This document shows positions 1-8,281 of a stretch of 64,000 nucleotides of DNA, piece after piece. Positions within the stretch are counted from its first letter, which is position 1. Each line of letters starts with the position of its first letter. The stretch spans positions 1 through 64,000 of the forward strand of contig NZ_QXQA01000011.1 in NCBI RefSeq assembly GCF_003583765.1. Reading direction: 5' to 3'. Position numbers and translations under genes: made by a program. Origin of the DNA: Paenibacillus nanensis (GTDB lineage Bacteria; Bacillota; Bacilli; Paenibacillales; Paenibacillaceae). The notes below the pieces were generated by a model. The model saw only the letters and a program-made list of their open reading frames with translations. It was not told the DNA's origin and did no database searches.

Positions 1-24
1 TGGTTTTCTGGTATCATAGTCATC

Positions 25-78
25 GAGTAGAGTCCCTTCTTGGTGGCGTGGTAACCCCGAGGATACTCTACTTTTTTG
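25..78 (+). terminator. Intrinsic terminator at left edge
   Basis: An 8-bp perfect inverted repeat (AGTAGAGT at 26-33, ACTCTACT at 65-72) is followed directly by six T residues. It probably ends a plus-strand transcript whose gene lies outside the window. The long loop (about 31 nt) can fold further. No coding sequence can be assigned to the flanking bases. Confidence 0.6.
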
Positions 79-83
79 TGTTT

Positions 84-276
84 TGGATAGACTCCAAAAC
101 TTGGTACACAAACAATTGTACGTCATCGGTTAGAGGGAAATAGCGCCAAAAGTACACGTATTCGTCACCCTATCCTTCATTATGCGCGGAAATCTCGAAA
201 ATAGATGCACTTTTGTCCTTATTTTAGTTCGATGTGCTGAGATTGCCGGAGATAAGTGCACTTTTGTCCTTATTTC
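84..276. repeat. Four-copy short-repeat array A1
   Basis: Three clear copies of a ~25-bp motif (core GCCAAAAGTGCAC or its complement) lie at 138-162 (forward), 201-225 and 252-276 (reverse). A degenerate fourth copy lies at about 86-111 (CCAAAA, four extra bases, GTACAC). Spacing is about 50, 63 and 51 bp, the same geometry as arrays at 11425-11614 and 33646-33832. A further weak copy is at 513-536. No gene covers the array. It sits between the left-edge terminator and the murQ control region. Confidence 0.75.
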
Positions 277-752
277 TCAGTTTTAAAGGATGTGCTGCTG
301 ATGCTTTTCAGACGGGCAAGGGGCGGAAGGTCCCGCTACAGCGGAGTTACCGGTGCAAGGAAACGGGATCAGCAGCAGCAGCGGCGGCACCTGCACCAGC
401 ACACAGGGGGCTGTCGGGGGCGCCACCCGGGAGGGAGGAACGCGTGGCCAGCCAAGGGCGTTTAGTTGAGCTGGTGCGTACAAGCAACAGATCTGAAATT
501 TTACCCCATAAAAATTAGCCAAAAGGGACAAAATAAGAGAGGTCAGGCGGAAGCATGCCCGTAAAAACAGACGGCTGTTGCAAAACTTAGCTCAACAAAA
601 GAGGGATAGCTCAAAAAAATTTTCCAACCTAAAACGTGAATGCGCTTACAAGGAGATCCCGCACCCCGCCTGGGATTTCGCGATTCGACACCTTCTGTGC
701 AACCTACACAAATTGTGATATAAAATGCCAAATATAATTTTCAAGTTAAAAA
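277..752. other. Non-coding stretch before murQ
   Basis: No convincing gene. The open frames here (94 residues or fewer) overlap each other on both strands, have Ala/Pro/Arg-rich low-complexity translations and no ribosome site at their starts. The only structure seen is a degenerate family-A repeat copy at about 513-536 (AGCCAAAAGGGACAAAATAA). Confidence 0.5.
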
Positions 753-798
753 TTTATTTCAAAATGTATTGACGCATCTGAAATAAAAGTTTTAATAT
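753..798 (+). promoter_or_regulatory. murQ promoter with flanking 9-bp dyad
   Basis: A perfect inverted repeat, TTTATTTCA (753-761) and TGAAATAAA (779-787), flanks a possible -35 box TTGACG (769-774). A weak -10 (TAATAT, 793-798) follows after 18 bp. The dyad placement suits a repressor. RpiR/MurR-type regulators commonly recognise TGAAAT-type half sites, so this could be the MurNAc-6-P responsive operator. The regulator itself is not in the window, so the assignment is inference. Confidence 0.45.
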
Positions 799-894
799 AG
801 AGCTAAGCTTACAACGCTTAATGAAACGATCAACGGGCTGACACAAGGAAACGCGGAAACGAACCCGAGCCATGATCACGTTAGGGGAATTACT

Positions 895-1809
895 ATGAAT
901 GACTATCTTGCAAGCTTAACGACGGAGGGGGTTAATGCCGGTACTTCCATGATCGATGAGCTGACGACGGAGCAAATGCTCGCGCTTATCAATCGGGAGG
1001 ACGCAACGGTTCCAGCAGCGGTAGCCGCTGAACTGCCGGCAATAGCAGCTGCTGTGGAAGCGCTTCATCGAACGCTTGCCAGCGGCGGCAGGATGTTTTA
1101 CATCGGCGCCGGAACGTCAGGCAGATTAGGCGTGCTGGATGCTTCAGAATGCCCGCCGACCTTCGGTACGGACCCCTTGCTGATTCAAGGCCATATCGCA
1201 GGCGGGGATGTGGCGCTGAGGGTTGCGGTAGAAGGCTGCGAAGACGACGGTGATGAAGGCAAAGCGCTGATCGACCGAATCGGCGTCACAAGCAAAGACG
1301 CTGTTATAGGAATTTCGGCAAGCGGAAGCGCGGCGTTCGTCATTGAGGGTCTGCGAAGAGCCGGCGAGCTAGGCGCAACAACAATTTGTATTGTCAACAA
1401 CAAAGGAACAAAGCTCGAACAAGTGAGCTCCATTACGATTGCTCCGGTCGTAGGGCCGGAAGTGATAGCGGGCTCGACAAGATTGAAGGCCGGAACGGCG
1501 CAGAAGCTGGTGCTTAACATGCTGTCGACCGGCACGATGGTGAAGCTGGGCAAGACGTACAACAACTTAATGGTAGACATGAAAGCCAGCAACAAGAAGC
1601 TGTATGATCGGGCCTTGCGTATGATTCGCACAACGACAGGCGTCGATCAGGAGATTGCCGAGGTTACCCTGAAGCAAGCGAACATGGATTGTAAGCTTGC
1701 GATCATGATGATCAAATCGGGGCTTGATGCCGAGGCGGCCAGTCAGGTGCTGTCCGAATGCGGCGGCAGTCTGAAAAGGGCTATTCGCGTTTGCACCAAA
1801 GTCATGTAA
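895..1809 (+). CDS. murQ: N-acetylmuramic acid 6-phosphate etherase
   Basis: MurQ cleaves the lactyl ether of MurNAc-6-phosphate in the cytoplasm to give GlcNAc-6-phosphate and D-lactate, the key step of muropeptide sugar recycling. The 304-residue protein has the usual family length. It carries the SIS-type sugar-phosphate motif GAGTSGRLG (71-79) followed by DASECPPTFG, with the conserved Glu85 in the place of the known catalytic Glu, and a second SIS motif SASGSAAFVI. The ATG follows GGGGAA at a good distance. It is the first gene of the recycling cluster; the binding protein of an ABC importer begins 59 bp downstream. Confidence 0.95.
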   Translation: MNDYLASLTTEGVNAGTSMIDELTTEQMLALINREDATVPAAVAAELPAIAAAVEALHRTLASGGRMFYIGAGTSGRLGVLDASECPPTFGTDPLLIQGHIAGGDVALRVAVEGCEDDGDEGKALIDRIGVTSKDAVIGISASGSAAFVIEGLRRAGELGATTICIVNNKGTKLEQVSSITIAPVVGPEVIAGSTRLKAGTAQKLVLNMLSTGTMVKLGKTYNNLMVDMKASNKKLYDRALRMIRTTTGVDQEIAEVTLKQANMDCKLAIMMIKSGLDAEAASQVLSECGGSLKRAIRVCTKVM

Positions 1810-1868
1810 GGTTGCTTGGTGGGATGTGAGTATATAGAATGAAATAGACTAAAGGGAGGATCTTAGCA

Positions 1869-3320
1869 ATGAAAAGAAAAACGAGATTTGCTTCGACAGT
1901 TTTGGCACTCATGCTATCCGTAGGCGCTTTATCCGCTTGTTCCTCAGGCAACAACGGCAACAACAACGCAGGTTCAAGCAACACGCCTAGCACAAGCCCT
2001 ACCGCTTCCAGCGAAGCGCAAGCAGCACCCGACACGATTACGGCTTTGCTTCCGCCGGTGTCGCCGAAGTACCAAGAAAACTTTGAGCAAATGGCAGCAG
2101 ATTTCAACAAGCTTTATCCTAACCTGACTTTGAAAATCGAACCGGCAAGCTGGGAGGATATGACTCAGAAGCTGGATACACAAGTAAATGCGGGCAGCCC
2201 TCCGGACATCGCGTTCGGCAACTCGGAGAGCATTGCGAAATATGCGGATCTTGGCATGACGATGGACCTCGCTCCTTACCTGACGCCTGAGCAAGTATCG
2301 GATTTCGACGAGATCCCTTACGGTTACATGACGAAGGAAGGCAAGCAGTACGGACTTCCGGCTTACCTGGCCGTTCACTCGATCGGCGGTAACAAGCAGT
2401 TCCTTGAAGAGGCGGGCATCGATTGGAAGAAAGTGCAGCAAGAAGGCTGGACTTACGAAGAGTTCCGCGAAGCGATCAAAAAAGGCGTTGTCAAAGAAGG
2501 CGACACTTACAAGCGTTACGGCTTCGTATTCGCGACAGCCGGCGTAGCGTCCCGTGACTACCTGGGTATTCTGGTGAAGGGCGCAGGCATGCCTTATCCG
2601 TTCACGGAAGATAACAAATATGCTTACACGGACGAGAAGTTCTTGACGGTGCTGAAAGCGATCCGCGAAATGATCGACGACGGCTCGATGCCGAAAGAGC
2701 TGAGCTCCATTGACGCAGGCAAGCGCTGGAACATGTTCCTGACTGGCCAAACGATGATTACGGGTAAAGGTCTTGCCGTATTCGAAAACTCCGCGAACAC
2801 AAACAACGCGAAGATCGAAGCAAATGACGGCAGCGCGGTAGCGGACAGCATCAAGGCGGAGTATGTTGTTCTGCCAATGCCATCCTTCGCGGGCCAACCT
2901 GCAGTATCCCATGCGGTTGTTGACGGCTACATCGCGTTCCGCGGCAAGAAGGAACCGACTCCTGAGCATGCGGCTAACGTTGCAAAAGCGGCTTACTTCC
3001 TGGCAAGCGGCTCGGTAGCGGCTGTAACGAACAACGATCTATTCGTATCTCACATTACAGACAGCGCTCGTGAAGCGGCTGCAAGTATTGAAACAAATCG
3101 CAACCCGGACAACGTAGCTGCTGACGAAGCGCTTCTCAAGCAAGCGCCTCCTGCTCGCGAGATCCCTACGGAGCTGCAAGCAGACCATATCAAGCTGGAG
3201 AACGAAGTTATTATTCCGAAGCTGCAAGCGCTGCTTGCCGGTGAGATCACGCCTGAAGAAATGTATGAAGCAGTGAAGAAAGCTGCTATCGAAACATTCG
3301 GCGAAGATGGGGTCGTATAA
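1869..3320 (+). CDS. ABC sugar-binding lipoprotein (candidate MurNAc-saccharide binder)
   Basis: Family 1 extracellular solute-binding protein (UgpB/MalE type), 483 residues. It has a lipoprotein signal with lipobox LSAC and Cys24, then a low-complexity Asn/Ser/Thr linker, then a two-lobed binding domain. GGGAGG precedes the ATG. It lies between murQ and two cognate permease genes, so the ligand is probably a peptidoglycan amino sugar or disaccharide. That ligand is inferred from context only; the sequence alone says carbohydrate. No ATPase gene accompanies it. Confidence 0.88.
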   Translation: MKRKTRFASTVLALMLSVGALSACSSGNNGNNNAGSSNTPSTSPTASSEAQAAPDTITALLPPVSPKYQENFEQMAADFNKLYPNLTLKIEPASWEDMTQKLDTQVNAGSPPDIAFGNSESIAKYADLGMTMDLAPYLTPEQVSDFDEIPYGYMTKEGKQYGLPAYLAVHSIGGNKQFLEEAGIDWKKVQQEGWTYEEFREAIKKGVVKEGDTYKRYGFVFATAGVASRDYLGILVKGAGMPYPFTEDNKYAYTDEKFLTVLKAIREMIDDGSMPKELSSIDAGKRWNMFLTGQTMITGKGLAVFENSANTNNAKIEANDGSAVADSIKAEYVVLPMPSFAGQPAVSHAVVDGYIAFRGKKEPTPEHAANVAKAAYFLASGSVAAVTNNDLFVSHITDSAREAAASIETNRNPDNVAADEALLKQAPPAREIPTELQADHIKLENEVIIPKLQALLAGEITPEEMYEAVKKAAIETFGEDGVV

Positions 3321-3336
3321 GAGTTAGATTGACGCT

Positions 3337-3371
3337 CGGATAGCCGCCCCCTTGATCGGGGGGGCTATCCG
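3337..3371 (+). terminator. Intercistronic hairpin after binding-protein gene
   Basis: A stable stem with arms CGGATAGCC (3337-3345) and GGCTATCCG (3363-3371) and a GC-rich inner stem, followed by ATTGTTGTTTTA. It sits between the binding-protein gene and the first permease gene. Such hairpins often protect the upstream message and partly stop transcription, giving more binding protein than permease. That role is inferred. Confidence 0.65.
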
Positions 3372-3418
3372 ATTGTTGTTTTAGGTCAAGGAAGCGGCAA
3401 TGAAAGGAGTCCTGCATA

Positions 3419-4321
3419 ATGGCTCGAGGGGCATTAACCACCAAGAATCGCTTGAATAGAGGAGACAACGCATGGGCTTATGTCTTTATTGCGGTCGCTC
3501 TCATCGGATACGCGATGTTCACCGCTTATCCCTTTATTAGCGCATTTATCATTAGTTTTCAGGAATATAGGCCATTAGGCTCCGAGTTTATCGGCTTTGA
3601 CAATTACGCGGATATCTTCAAAAGCGAGCTGTTCCATAAGGCGCTTTGGAATACGGTCATTTATACCGTGCTGACCGTTCCGGTAGCGCTCATCCTGTCC
3701 TTTGCGGTCGCGATTATGATTATGCCGCTTAAGAAATGGATGCAAACGACGTTTAAGGCGGTTTATTATCTGCCTGCTGTCGCTTCCGGCGTAGCATTGT
3801 CCGTCGTATGGCTGTGGATCTACGATCCGCTGCAAGGCGGCATATTGAACCAGCTGATCTCGGTGTTCGGCATCGAAAACCAGAACTGGCTCGGTTCGAG
3901 CAAAACGTCGATGTTCTCGCTCGTCTTTATGTCCTGGCTGTCCAGCCACGGCACCAGCATCATCATTTATGTCGCGGCGCTGCTCGGCATCGACGAGAGC
4001 TACTACGAAGCGGCGGATATTGACGGCGCCTCCTTCTGGCAAAAAATGTGGCATATCGTGATCCCATGCCTCAAACCAACGACGTTGTTCCTGCTCGTTA
4101 CCGGCGTTATCGGTTCGTTCCAGGTGTTCCAGAACGCTTACCTGATGACCGGCGGCGGTCCGGACCACTCGACAACGATGGTCGGCTTGCTCATTTTCGA
4201 TACCGCGTTCAAATATTTCGAATTCGGCAAAGCCGCTGCTCAATCGCTCGTGCTTGCCGCCATTATCGGCATTATCGCGTTTATCCAGTTCAAGTTCCTG
4301 GGCAAAGACGTGGAATACTAG
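3419..4321 (+). CDS. ABC sugar transporter permease, MalF/UgpA type
   Basis: Integral membrane subunit of a CUT1-type carbohydrate importer, 300 residues with about six hydrophobic segments starting near residue 20. The conserved cytoplasmic EAA loop (EAADIDGASFWQKMWHIVIP) is present; it docks onto the ATPase. AAAGGAG lies upstream of the ATG. It pairs with the permease that begins 18 bp downstream and with the binding protein upstream. Membrane location and family are clear; the substrate is inferred from murQ and namZ nearby. Confidence 0.9.
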   Translation: MARGALTTKNRLNRGDNAWAYVFIAVALIGYAMFTAYPFISAFIISFQEYRPLGSEFIGFDNYADIFKSELFHKALWNTVIYTVLTVPVALILSFAVAIMIMPLKKWMQTTFKAVYYLPAVASGVALSVVWLWIYDPLQGGILNQLISVFGIENQNWLGSSKTSMFSLVFMSWLSSHGTSIIIYVAALLGIDESYYEAADIDGASFWQKMWHIVIPCLKPTTLFLLVTGVIGSFQVFQNAYLMTGGGPDHSTTMVGLLIFDTAFKYFEFGKAAAQSLVLAAIIGIIAFIQFKFLGKDVEY

Positions 4322-4339
4322 GAGAAGGAGGGACTCGGC

Positions 4340-5200
4340 TTGGCACTGTTTAACAATCACTTAGGAAATCCAACATTCAAATATGTGCGCAACACGGTTA
4401 TCGTGATCCTCCTTCTGCTGTTTGCGCTGGCGACTTTGTTCCCGATCTATTTCATGGTTATGTCCTCCTTCGGCGATCCGATTGAGGCGGGAGCGGTCAG
4501 CTATTCCATTTGGCCTGGCAAGTTCTCGCTGGAATCGTATAAATTTTTCTTCAACTTTAGCGAATATTCGTACCGCTGGCTGCTGAACTCATTGGTTGTG
4601 GCGAGCGCGGTCATGGTGTCGAATGTGGTGTTTGCAACGACGGCCGGTTATGCGTTCGCCAAAATTCAATTTAGAGGCCGCAGCGTTTTGTTCGCTGTCC
4701 TGCTTGCGGCGATGATGATCCCGTACCAAGTGACGCAAGTGCCGCTGTACATTCTCATCGTGAATGTTTTTGAAATTCAAAATACGTACGAGGCCTTGAT
4801 TCTGCCTTCGATCGTAACGGTATATAACATCTTCCTGGCGAAGCAGTTCATGGGCTCGATTCCAAAAGAAATTTTGGAGAGCGCCAAGGTTGAGGGTGCC
4901 AGCCAGTTCCAAATCCTGATTAAAATCATTATGCCGCTGTCGAAGACGGTTATGGCCGTTATGGCGATTCTGACCTTTATGGATACCTGGAACACGTTCT
5001 TCTGGCCGTTCCTCGTAACGAATACGATGGACATGCAAACGATTCAGGTCGGTCTCAAAAACTTCCGCTTCGCCAACACGACGTATTTTGCGCCGATGAT
5101 GGCGGGGGCTACCATTTCAGCAGTACCAATGTTCATTCTATTCTTCAGCTTGCAGCGTTACTTCCTCGAAGGGGTAACGGTCGGCGCGGTGAAGGGGTAA
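4340..5200 (+). CDS. ABC sugar transporter permease, MalG/UgpE type
   Basis: Second membrane subunit of the same importer, 286 residues with six predicted membrane segments and an EAA-like loop (ESAKVEGASQFQILIKIIMP). It begins with TTG; the strong AAGGAGGG seven bases ahead decides this start. It ends shortly before a terminator-like hairpin at 5213-5236. The importer has no ATPase gene nearby, which fits use of a shared MsmX/MsmK-type ATPase as known for other Bacilli CUT1 importers. Confidence 0.9.
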   Translation: MALFNNHLGNPTFKYVRNTVIVILLLLFALATLFPIYFMVMSSFGDPIEAGAVSYSIWPGKFSLESYKFFFNFSEYSYRWLLNSLVVASAVMVSNVVFATTAGYAFAKIQFRGRSVLFAVLLAAMMIPYQVTQVPLYILIVNVFEIQNTYEALILPSIVTVYNIFLAKQFMGSIPKEILESAKVEGASQFQILIKIIMPLSKTVMAVMAILTFMDTWNTFFWPFLVTNTMDMQTIQVGLKNFRFANTTYFAPMMAGATISAVPMFILFFSLQRYFLEGVTVGAVKG

Positions 5201-5212
5201 TATGACGACTTC

Positions 5213-5250
5213 AGGCTGCGGCGTTTGCCGCAGCCTTGTTGTTAGGGTTT
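5213..5250 (+). terminator. Terminator-like hairpin after permease gene
   Basis: Perfect 10-bp stem AGGCTGCGGC (5213-5222) and GCCGCAGCCT (5227-5236) with a GTTT loop. A T-rich but G-interrupted tail follows. It probably attenuates transcription from the importer genes into the acetyltransferase and deacetylase genes. Confidence 0.6.
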
Positions 5251-5274
5251 TTTGCGAATGAAGGGGGAGCTTGC

Positions 5275-6246
5275 ATGCTTACATCATGGGAAGAACGATA
5301 CCGCCCTGAAGTCATTGCCTTGTGGAATAAGACCGCAGTGTCCGACGGGTATAAAGAAATGGACGAGGACAGCTTCTCTCGCATCATAACGGACAATGCG
5401 CATTTCGACCCTGCGGCGGCTTTCGTGTGGCTGGAGGAAGAACGGGTAGTCGGCTTCGCATGCGGCTGTACGGGAGACGATCTGCCGCTAGGCGATGTGA
5501 CGGGGTATATTACGTGTATCCTGCTGGAGGCTGGCTTTGCGAGCGAATCGCGTTATGAGGCCATGCTGGGAGCGCTCGAGAAGCGGTTCGCCGAGCTGGG
5601 GAAGAAGCAGTCGGACGTGCTGTTCTTTAACCCGATGCAGCTGCCGTGGTACATTCCGGGCACGGACAGGCATGAGCATAACAACGCGCCTGGCGTTCCG
5701 GTCGGCAGCGCGCTGCACGGCTTTCTGCTGAAGCAAGGCTATGCGGAGCGGGCTATTCAATGCGCGATGTATTTGAAGCTTGGCAAATTCCAAGTGCCGG
5801 ACAGCATTCTGGCGAAGGAAGAAAAGGCCGCGGCGAGCGGATATGCCGTCGAGCTGCTTGACCCAAGCAAGCACAGCGGCGTTCACGACATGCTGGAAGC
5901 GCTCGGCAATCCGCTATGGAAGCGGGAGATCGGCCGCAGCTTCGAGGATGGAACGCCGGTTGTGATCGCGGCGCTTCGCGGCGAGGCGGTCGGCTTTGCC
6001 GGACCGGTTATTCGGCAGCCGAACGGCAGGGGATATTTTGCGGGGATTGGCGTCCGGAGCGAGCATGAGGGGCATGGCCTTGGCTCCAGCTTGTTCTTCC
6101 GCTTATGCGAGGCTTTTCAGAACATCGGAACGGATTATATGTCGCTATATACAGGAAGCAGCAACCCTGCCCTTCGGATCTATGAGAAGGCCGGGTTTCA
6201 GACGGTGAAAACATTTGCGATCATGAGGAAGGAGCTAGAACAATGA
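5275..6246 (+). CDS. GNAT-family N-acetyltransferase (probably two GNAT lobes)
   Basis: Predicted acetyl-CoA dependent acetyltransferase, 323 residues from the ATG at 5275, which has AAGGGGGA in front; a TTG 39 bases earlier falls inside the terminator stem and is unlikely. The C-terminal lobe has the acetyl-CoA loop (GIGVRSEHEGHGLGSSLF) followed by the usual NPALRIYEKAGF segment. The N-terminal half looks like a degenerate second GNAT fold. Its stop overlaps the next gene by ATGA, so it is translationally coupled to the PIG-L protein. The acceptor, perhaps an amino sugar or peptide amine from muropeptides, is unknown. Confidence 0.82.
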   Translation: MLTSWEERYRPEVIALWNKTAVSDGYKEMDEDSFSRIITDNAHFDPAAAFVWLEEERVVGFACGCTGDDLPLGDVTGYITCILLEAGFASESRYEAMLGALEKRFAELGKKQSDVLFFNPMQLPWYIPGTDRHEHNNAPGVPVGSALHGFLLKQGYAERAIQCAMYLKLGKFQVPDSILAKEEKAAASGYAVELLDPSKHSGVHDMLEALGNPLWKREIGRSFEDGTPVVIAALRGEAVGFAGPVIRQPNGRGYFAGIGVRSEHEGHGLGSSLFFRLCEAFQNIGTDYMSLYTGSSNPALRIYEKAGFQTVKTFAIMRKELEQ

Positions 6247-6950
6247 GCGAGAGACAGCAGGTAACGATTCTGGGCATCGGGGCCCATGTAGGCGATATGG
6301 AGCTGGTGGCGGGAGGCGTAATGGCGAGCCACTATTTGAAAGGGGACAAAATCGCGACGCTTGCGCTCACAGCTGGCGAACGCGGCGTTCCGGCAGGGCG
6401 GGACATGGAGGATTACCGGCAGCAAAAAATTCGCGAGGCGCATACGTTTGCGAATATGTTGGGCGGCGAAGCCTATGTTCTGGACTACAATGACGGCGAA
6501 GTGCCGGACGACCAAGAGATTCGGATGCGGGTTGCGGACGTCATTCGCCAGGTAAAGCCGAATATTATCATTACGCATCATTGCAACAGCATGCATAAGG
6601 ACCATGCAACGACGCACCGCATCGTGAACGACGCGAGATATTTTGCGGCGATTCCTACGTTCGAGCGCGAGCTTCCGGCGCATTTTGCGGCCAAGCTGTA
6701 TTACGGGGAGAACTGGGAGGACGCGGTCGGCTACGTGCCTTACGTATACGTTGATTTTAACCAAGAAGCGTTCGACCTGTGGATCAAGGCGCTGTCGACG
6801 CATTGGTTCGTGACGGGCAGCAAATCGTTTAACTACATGGACTATTACAAGTCGCTTGCCCGCGTGAGAGGGCTGGAGGCAAGGAAGGAATATGCCGAGA
6901 CGTTTATGGTGGCGCCGGAATCGATGAAGCTGCGCCAGTCGGAGCTGTAA
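6243..6950 (+). CDS. PIG-L/LmbE-family deacetylase with variant metal motif
   Basis: PIG-L proteins are zinc enzymes that remove N-acetyl groups from GlcNAc-type sugars. This 235-residue protein has the family fold signals: GAHVGDMELVAGG (13-25) near the N terminus and THHCNSMHKDHATTHR (111-126) in the middle. The usual AHPDD is AHVGD here. His15 and Asp18 (metal ligands) stay, but the first Asp, taken as the general base in the MshB model, is Gly17. Activity may be altered or supplied by another residue. It overlaps the acetyltransferase gene by four bases, so acetyl transfer and removal may act on one pool of amino sugar. Confidence 0.85.
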   Translation: MSERQQVTILGIGAHVGDMELVAGGVMASHYLKGDKIATLALTAGERGVPAGRDMEDYRQQKIREAHTFANMLGGEAYVLDYNDGEVPDDQEIRMRVADVIRQVKPNIIITHHCNSMHKDHATTHRIVNDARYFAAIPTFERELPAHFAAKLYYGENWEDAVGYVPYVYVDFNQEAFDLWIKALSTHWFVTGSKSFNYMDYYKSLARVRGLEARKEYAETFMVAPESMKLRQSEL

Positions 6951-6970
6951 GCTGATAGCGGTATGCGGAT

Positions 6971-6997
6971 AGCCGGCAACTGGGGAAGTTGCCGGCT
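6971..6997 (+). terminator. Intercistronic hairpin before namZ
   Basis: Perfect 11-bp stem AGCCGGCAACT (6971-6981) and AGTTGCCGGCT (6987-6997) with a five-base loop, without a U-run. It lies between the PIG-L gene and the DUF1343 gene. Without the U tract it is more likely an mRNA-processing or stabilising structure than a full terminator. Confidence 0.5.
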
Positions 6998-7029
6998 TAA
7001 CCAGTACGGAGGCTAGGGAGGACGGCAGG

Positions 7030-8172
7030 ATGTTTTTGAACGGCATTGATAATATTGAAGCTTACGCGCATTTGTTCCGAGGCAAGCGTCTGGGACTCAT
7101 CACGGCACCGACGGGGCTCGCTGCGGACTTCCGCTCGACGATTGATATTTTGCATGAAAAATTTCATTTGGCTGCGATGTTTTCGCCGGAGCACGGCGTT
7201 CGCGGCGACCTGGCGGCGGGAGCGCTCGTCGACACCTATGTAGACCCCGCAACCGGCGTGCCTGTGTATAGTCTGTACCGGAAAGACTCCAAGCGGCTGA
7301 CACAGGAGATGCTGGACGCCGTCGATATGGTCGTCTATGATATTCAAGATGTTGGGACTCGCTATTATACGTTTATTTATACGATGCTGTACGCGCTGGA
7401 GGATTGCGCGAAAGCGGGCAAGCCGTTTGTGGTGCTGGACCGGGCGAATCCGCTGGACGGCGTTACGGTGGAAGGGAATGTGCTGAAGGAAGCGTTCGCT
7501 TCTTTCGTCGGCAATTATCCGCTTGCGGTGCGCTATGGCCTGACGGCCGGGGAAGTCGCGATGATGGCGAATGAGGAGCGGGGCTGGAAGGCGGAGCTGT
7601 ATGTCGTTGCCTGCGACGGCTGGTCGCGCGGGATGACGTTCCCGGATACGGGCCGCGCTTGGATTCCGCCTTCGATGGGCATTCCACGCTTCCACACTGC
7701 GCTGCTATACCCAGGCACCTGCCTGTTCGAAGGCACGAACCTGTCGGAGGGACGGGGAACGACGGCGCCGTTTGAGCTGATCGGGGCGCCGTTCGTCGAC
7801 GCGGAGCTGCTGGCAAAGGAGATGAACGCGAAGAAGCTGCCGGGCGTCTACTTCCGTCCGTCGTACTTCAAGCCGACCTTCTCCAAGCATGAAGGCGAGC
7901 TGTGCCGCGGCGTCTACGTCCATGTGCTGGATGAGCGGGCGGTTCGGCCTGTGGAGCTGGGAGTGGAGCTGCTGTTCACGGTGAAGCGGCTATTCGGGGA
8001 CGCGTTTGAGTTTTTGCCGCCGGTACGGGAGAACGGCAGACCGTTCATCGACCTTCTGTGCGGGGACAACGTTTACCGCGACGAATCGGTAGACGTGCCG
8101 GCGCTGCTGGAGCGCTTCCGCGAAGAGAGCCGCTCGTTCGCGGAGCGGAAGAAGGCGTTCCATTTGTACTAG
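7030..8172 (+). CDS. namZ: DUF1343 protein, NamZ-like exo-beta-N-acetylmuramidase
   Basis: DUF1343 proteins such as B. subtilis NamZ (YbbC) release MurNAc from the non-reducing end of peptidoglycan chains or disaccharides. This 380-residue protein keeps the family segments GLITAPTGL, FSPEHGVRGD (Glu54 is the likely catalytic acid), YDIQDVGTRYYTFIYTM, LDRANPL and FEGTNLSEGRGT. GGGAGGAC precedes the ATG. It starts directly with the domain and has no signal peptide, unlike the exported B. subtilis enzyme, so it should work in the cytoplasm on imported MurNAc-GlcNAc. It follows the importer and precedes kinase genes of the same pathway. Confidence 0.88.
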   Translation: MFLNGIDNIEAYAHLFRGKRLGLITAPTGLAADFRSTIDILHEKFHLAAMFSPEHGVRGDLAAGALVDTYVDPATGVPVYSLYRKDSKRLTQEMLDAVDMVVYDIQDVGTRYYTFIYTMLYALEDCAKAGKPFVVLDRANPLDGVTVEGNVLKEAFASFVGNYPLAVRYGLTAGEVAMMANEERGWKAELYVVACDGWSRGMTFPDTGRAWIPPSMGIPRFHTALLYPGTCLFEGTNLSEGRGTTAPFELIGAPFVDAELLAKEMNAKKLPGVYFRPSYFKPTFSKHEGELCRGVYVHVLDERAVRPVELGVELLFTVKRLFGDAFEFLPPVRENGRPFIDLLCGDNVYRDESVDVPALLERFREESRSFAERKKAFHLY

Positions 8173-8281
8173 CGTGCAGTGGCGGAAGGTGAGATGCTGC
8201 GAGAAGGCAGGAAGTCTTGTTAAAGCGAATGCTCCATAGCGGAGATGCGAGCGGATACGACGGAAGTTTTGATTAGACTCG

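Noticed and set aside
234..531. Small open frames on both strands before murQ
   Set aside because: Mutually overlapping, low-complexity translations, and they cover short-repeat copies; no start signal.
1185..1631. Long antisense frames inside murQ and many other genes
   Set aside because: High-GC codon use leaves antisense frames open; their translations lack domains and start signals.
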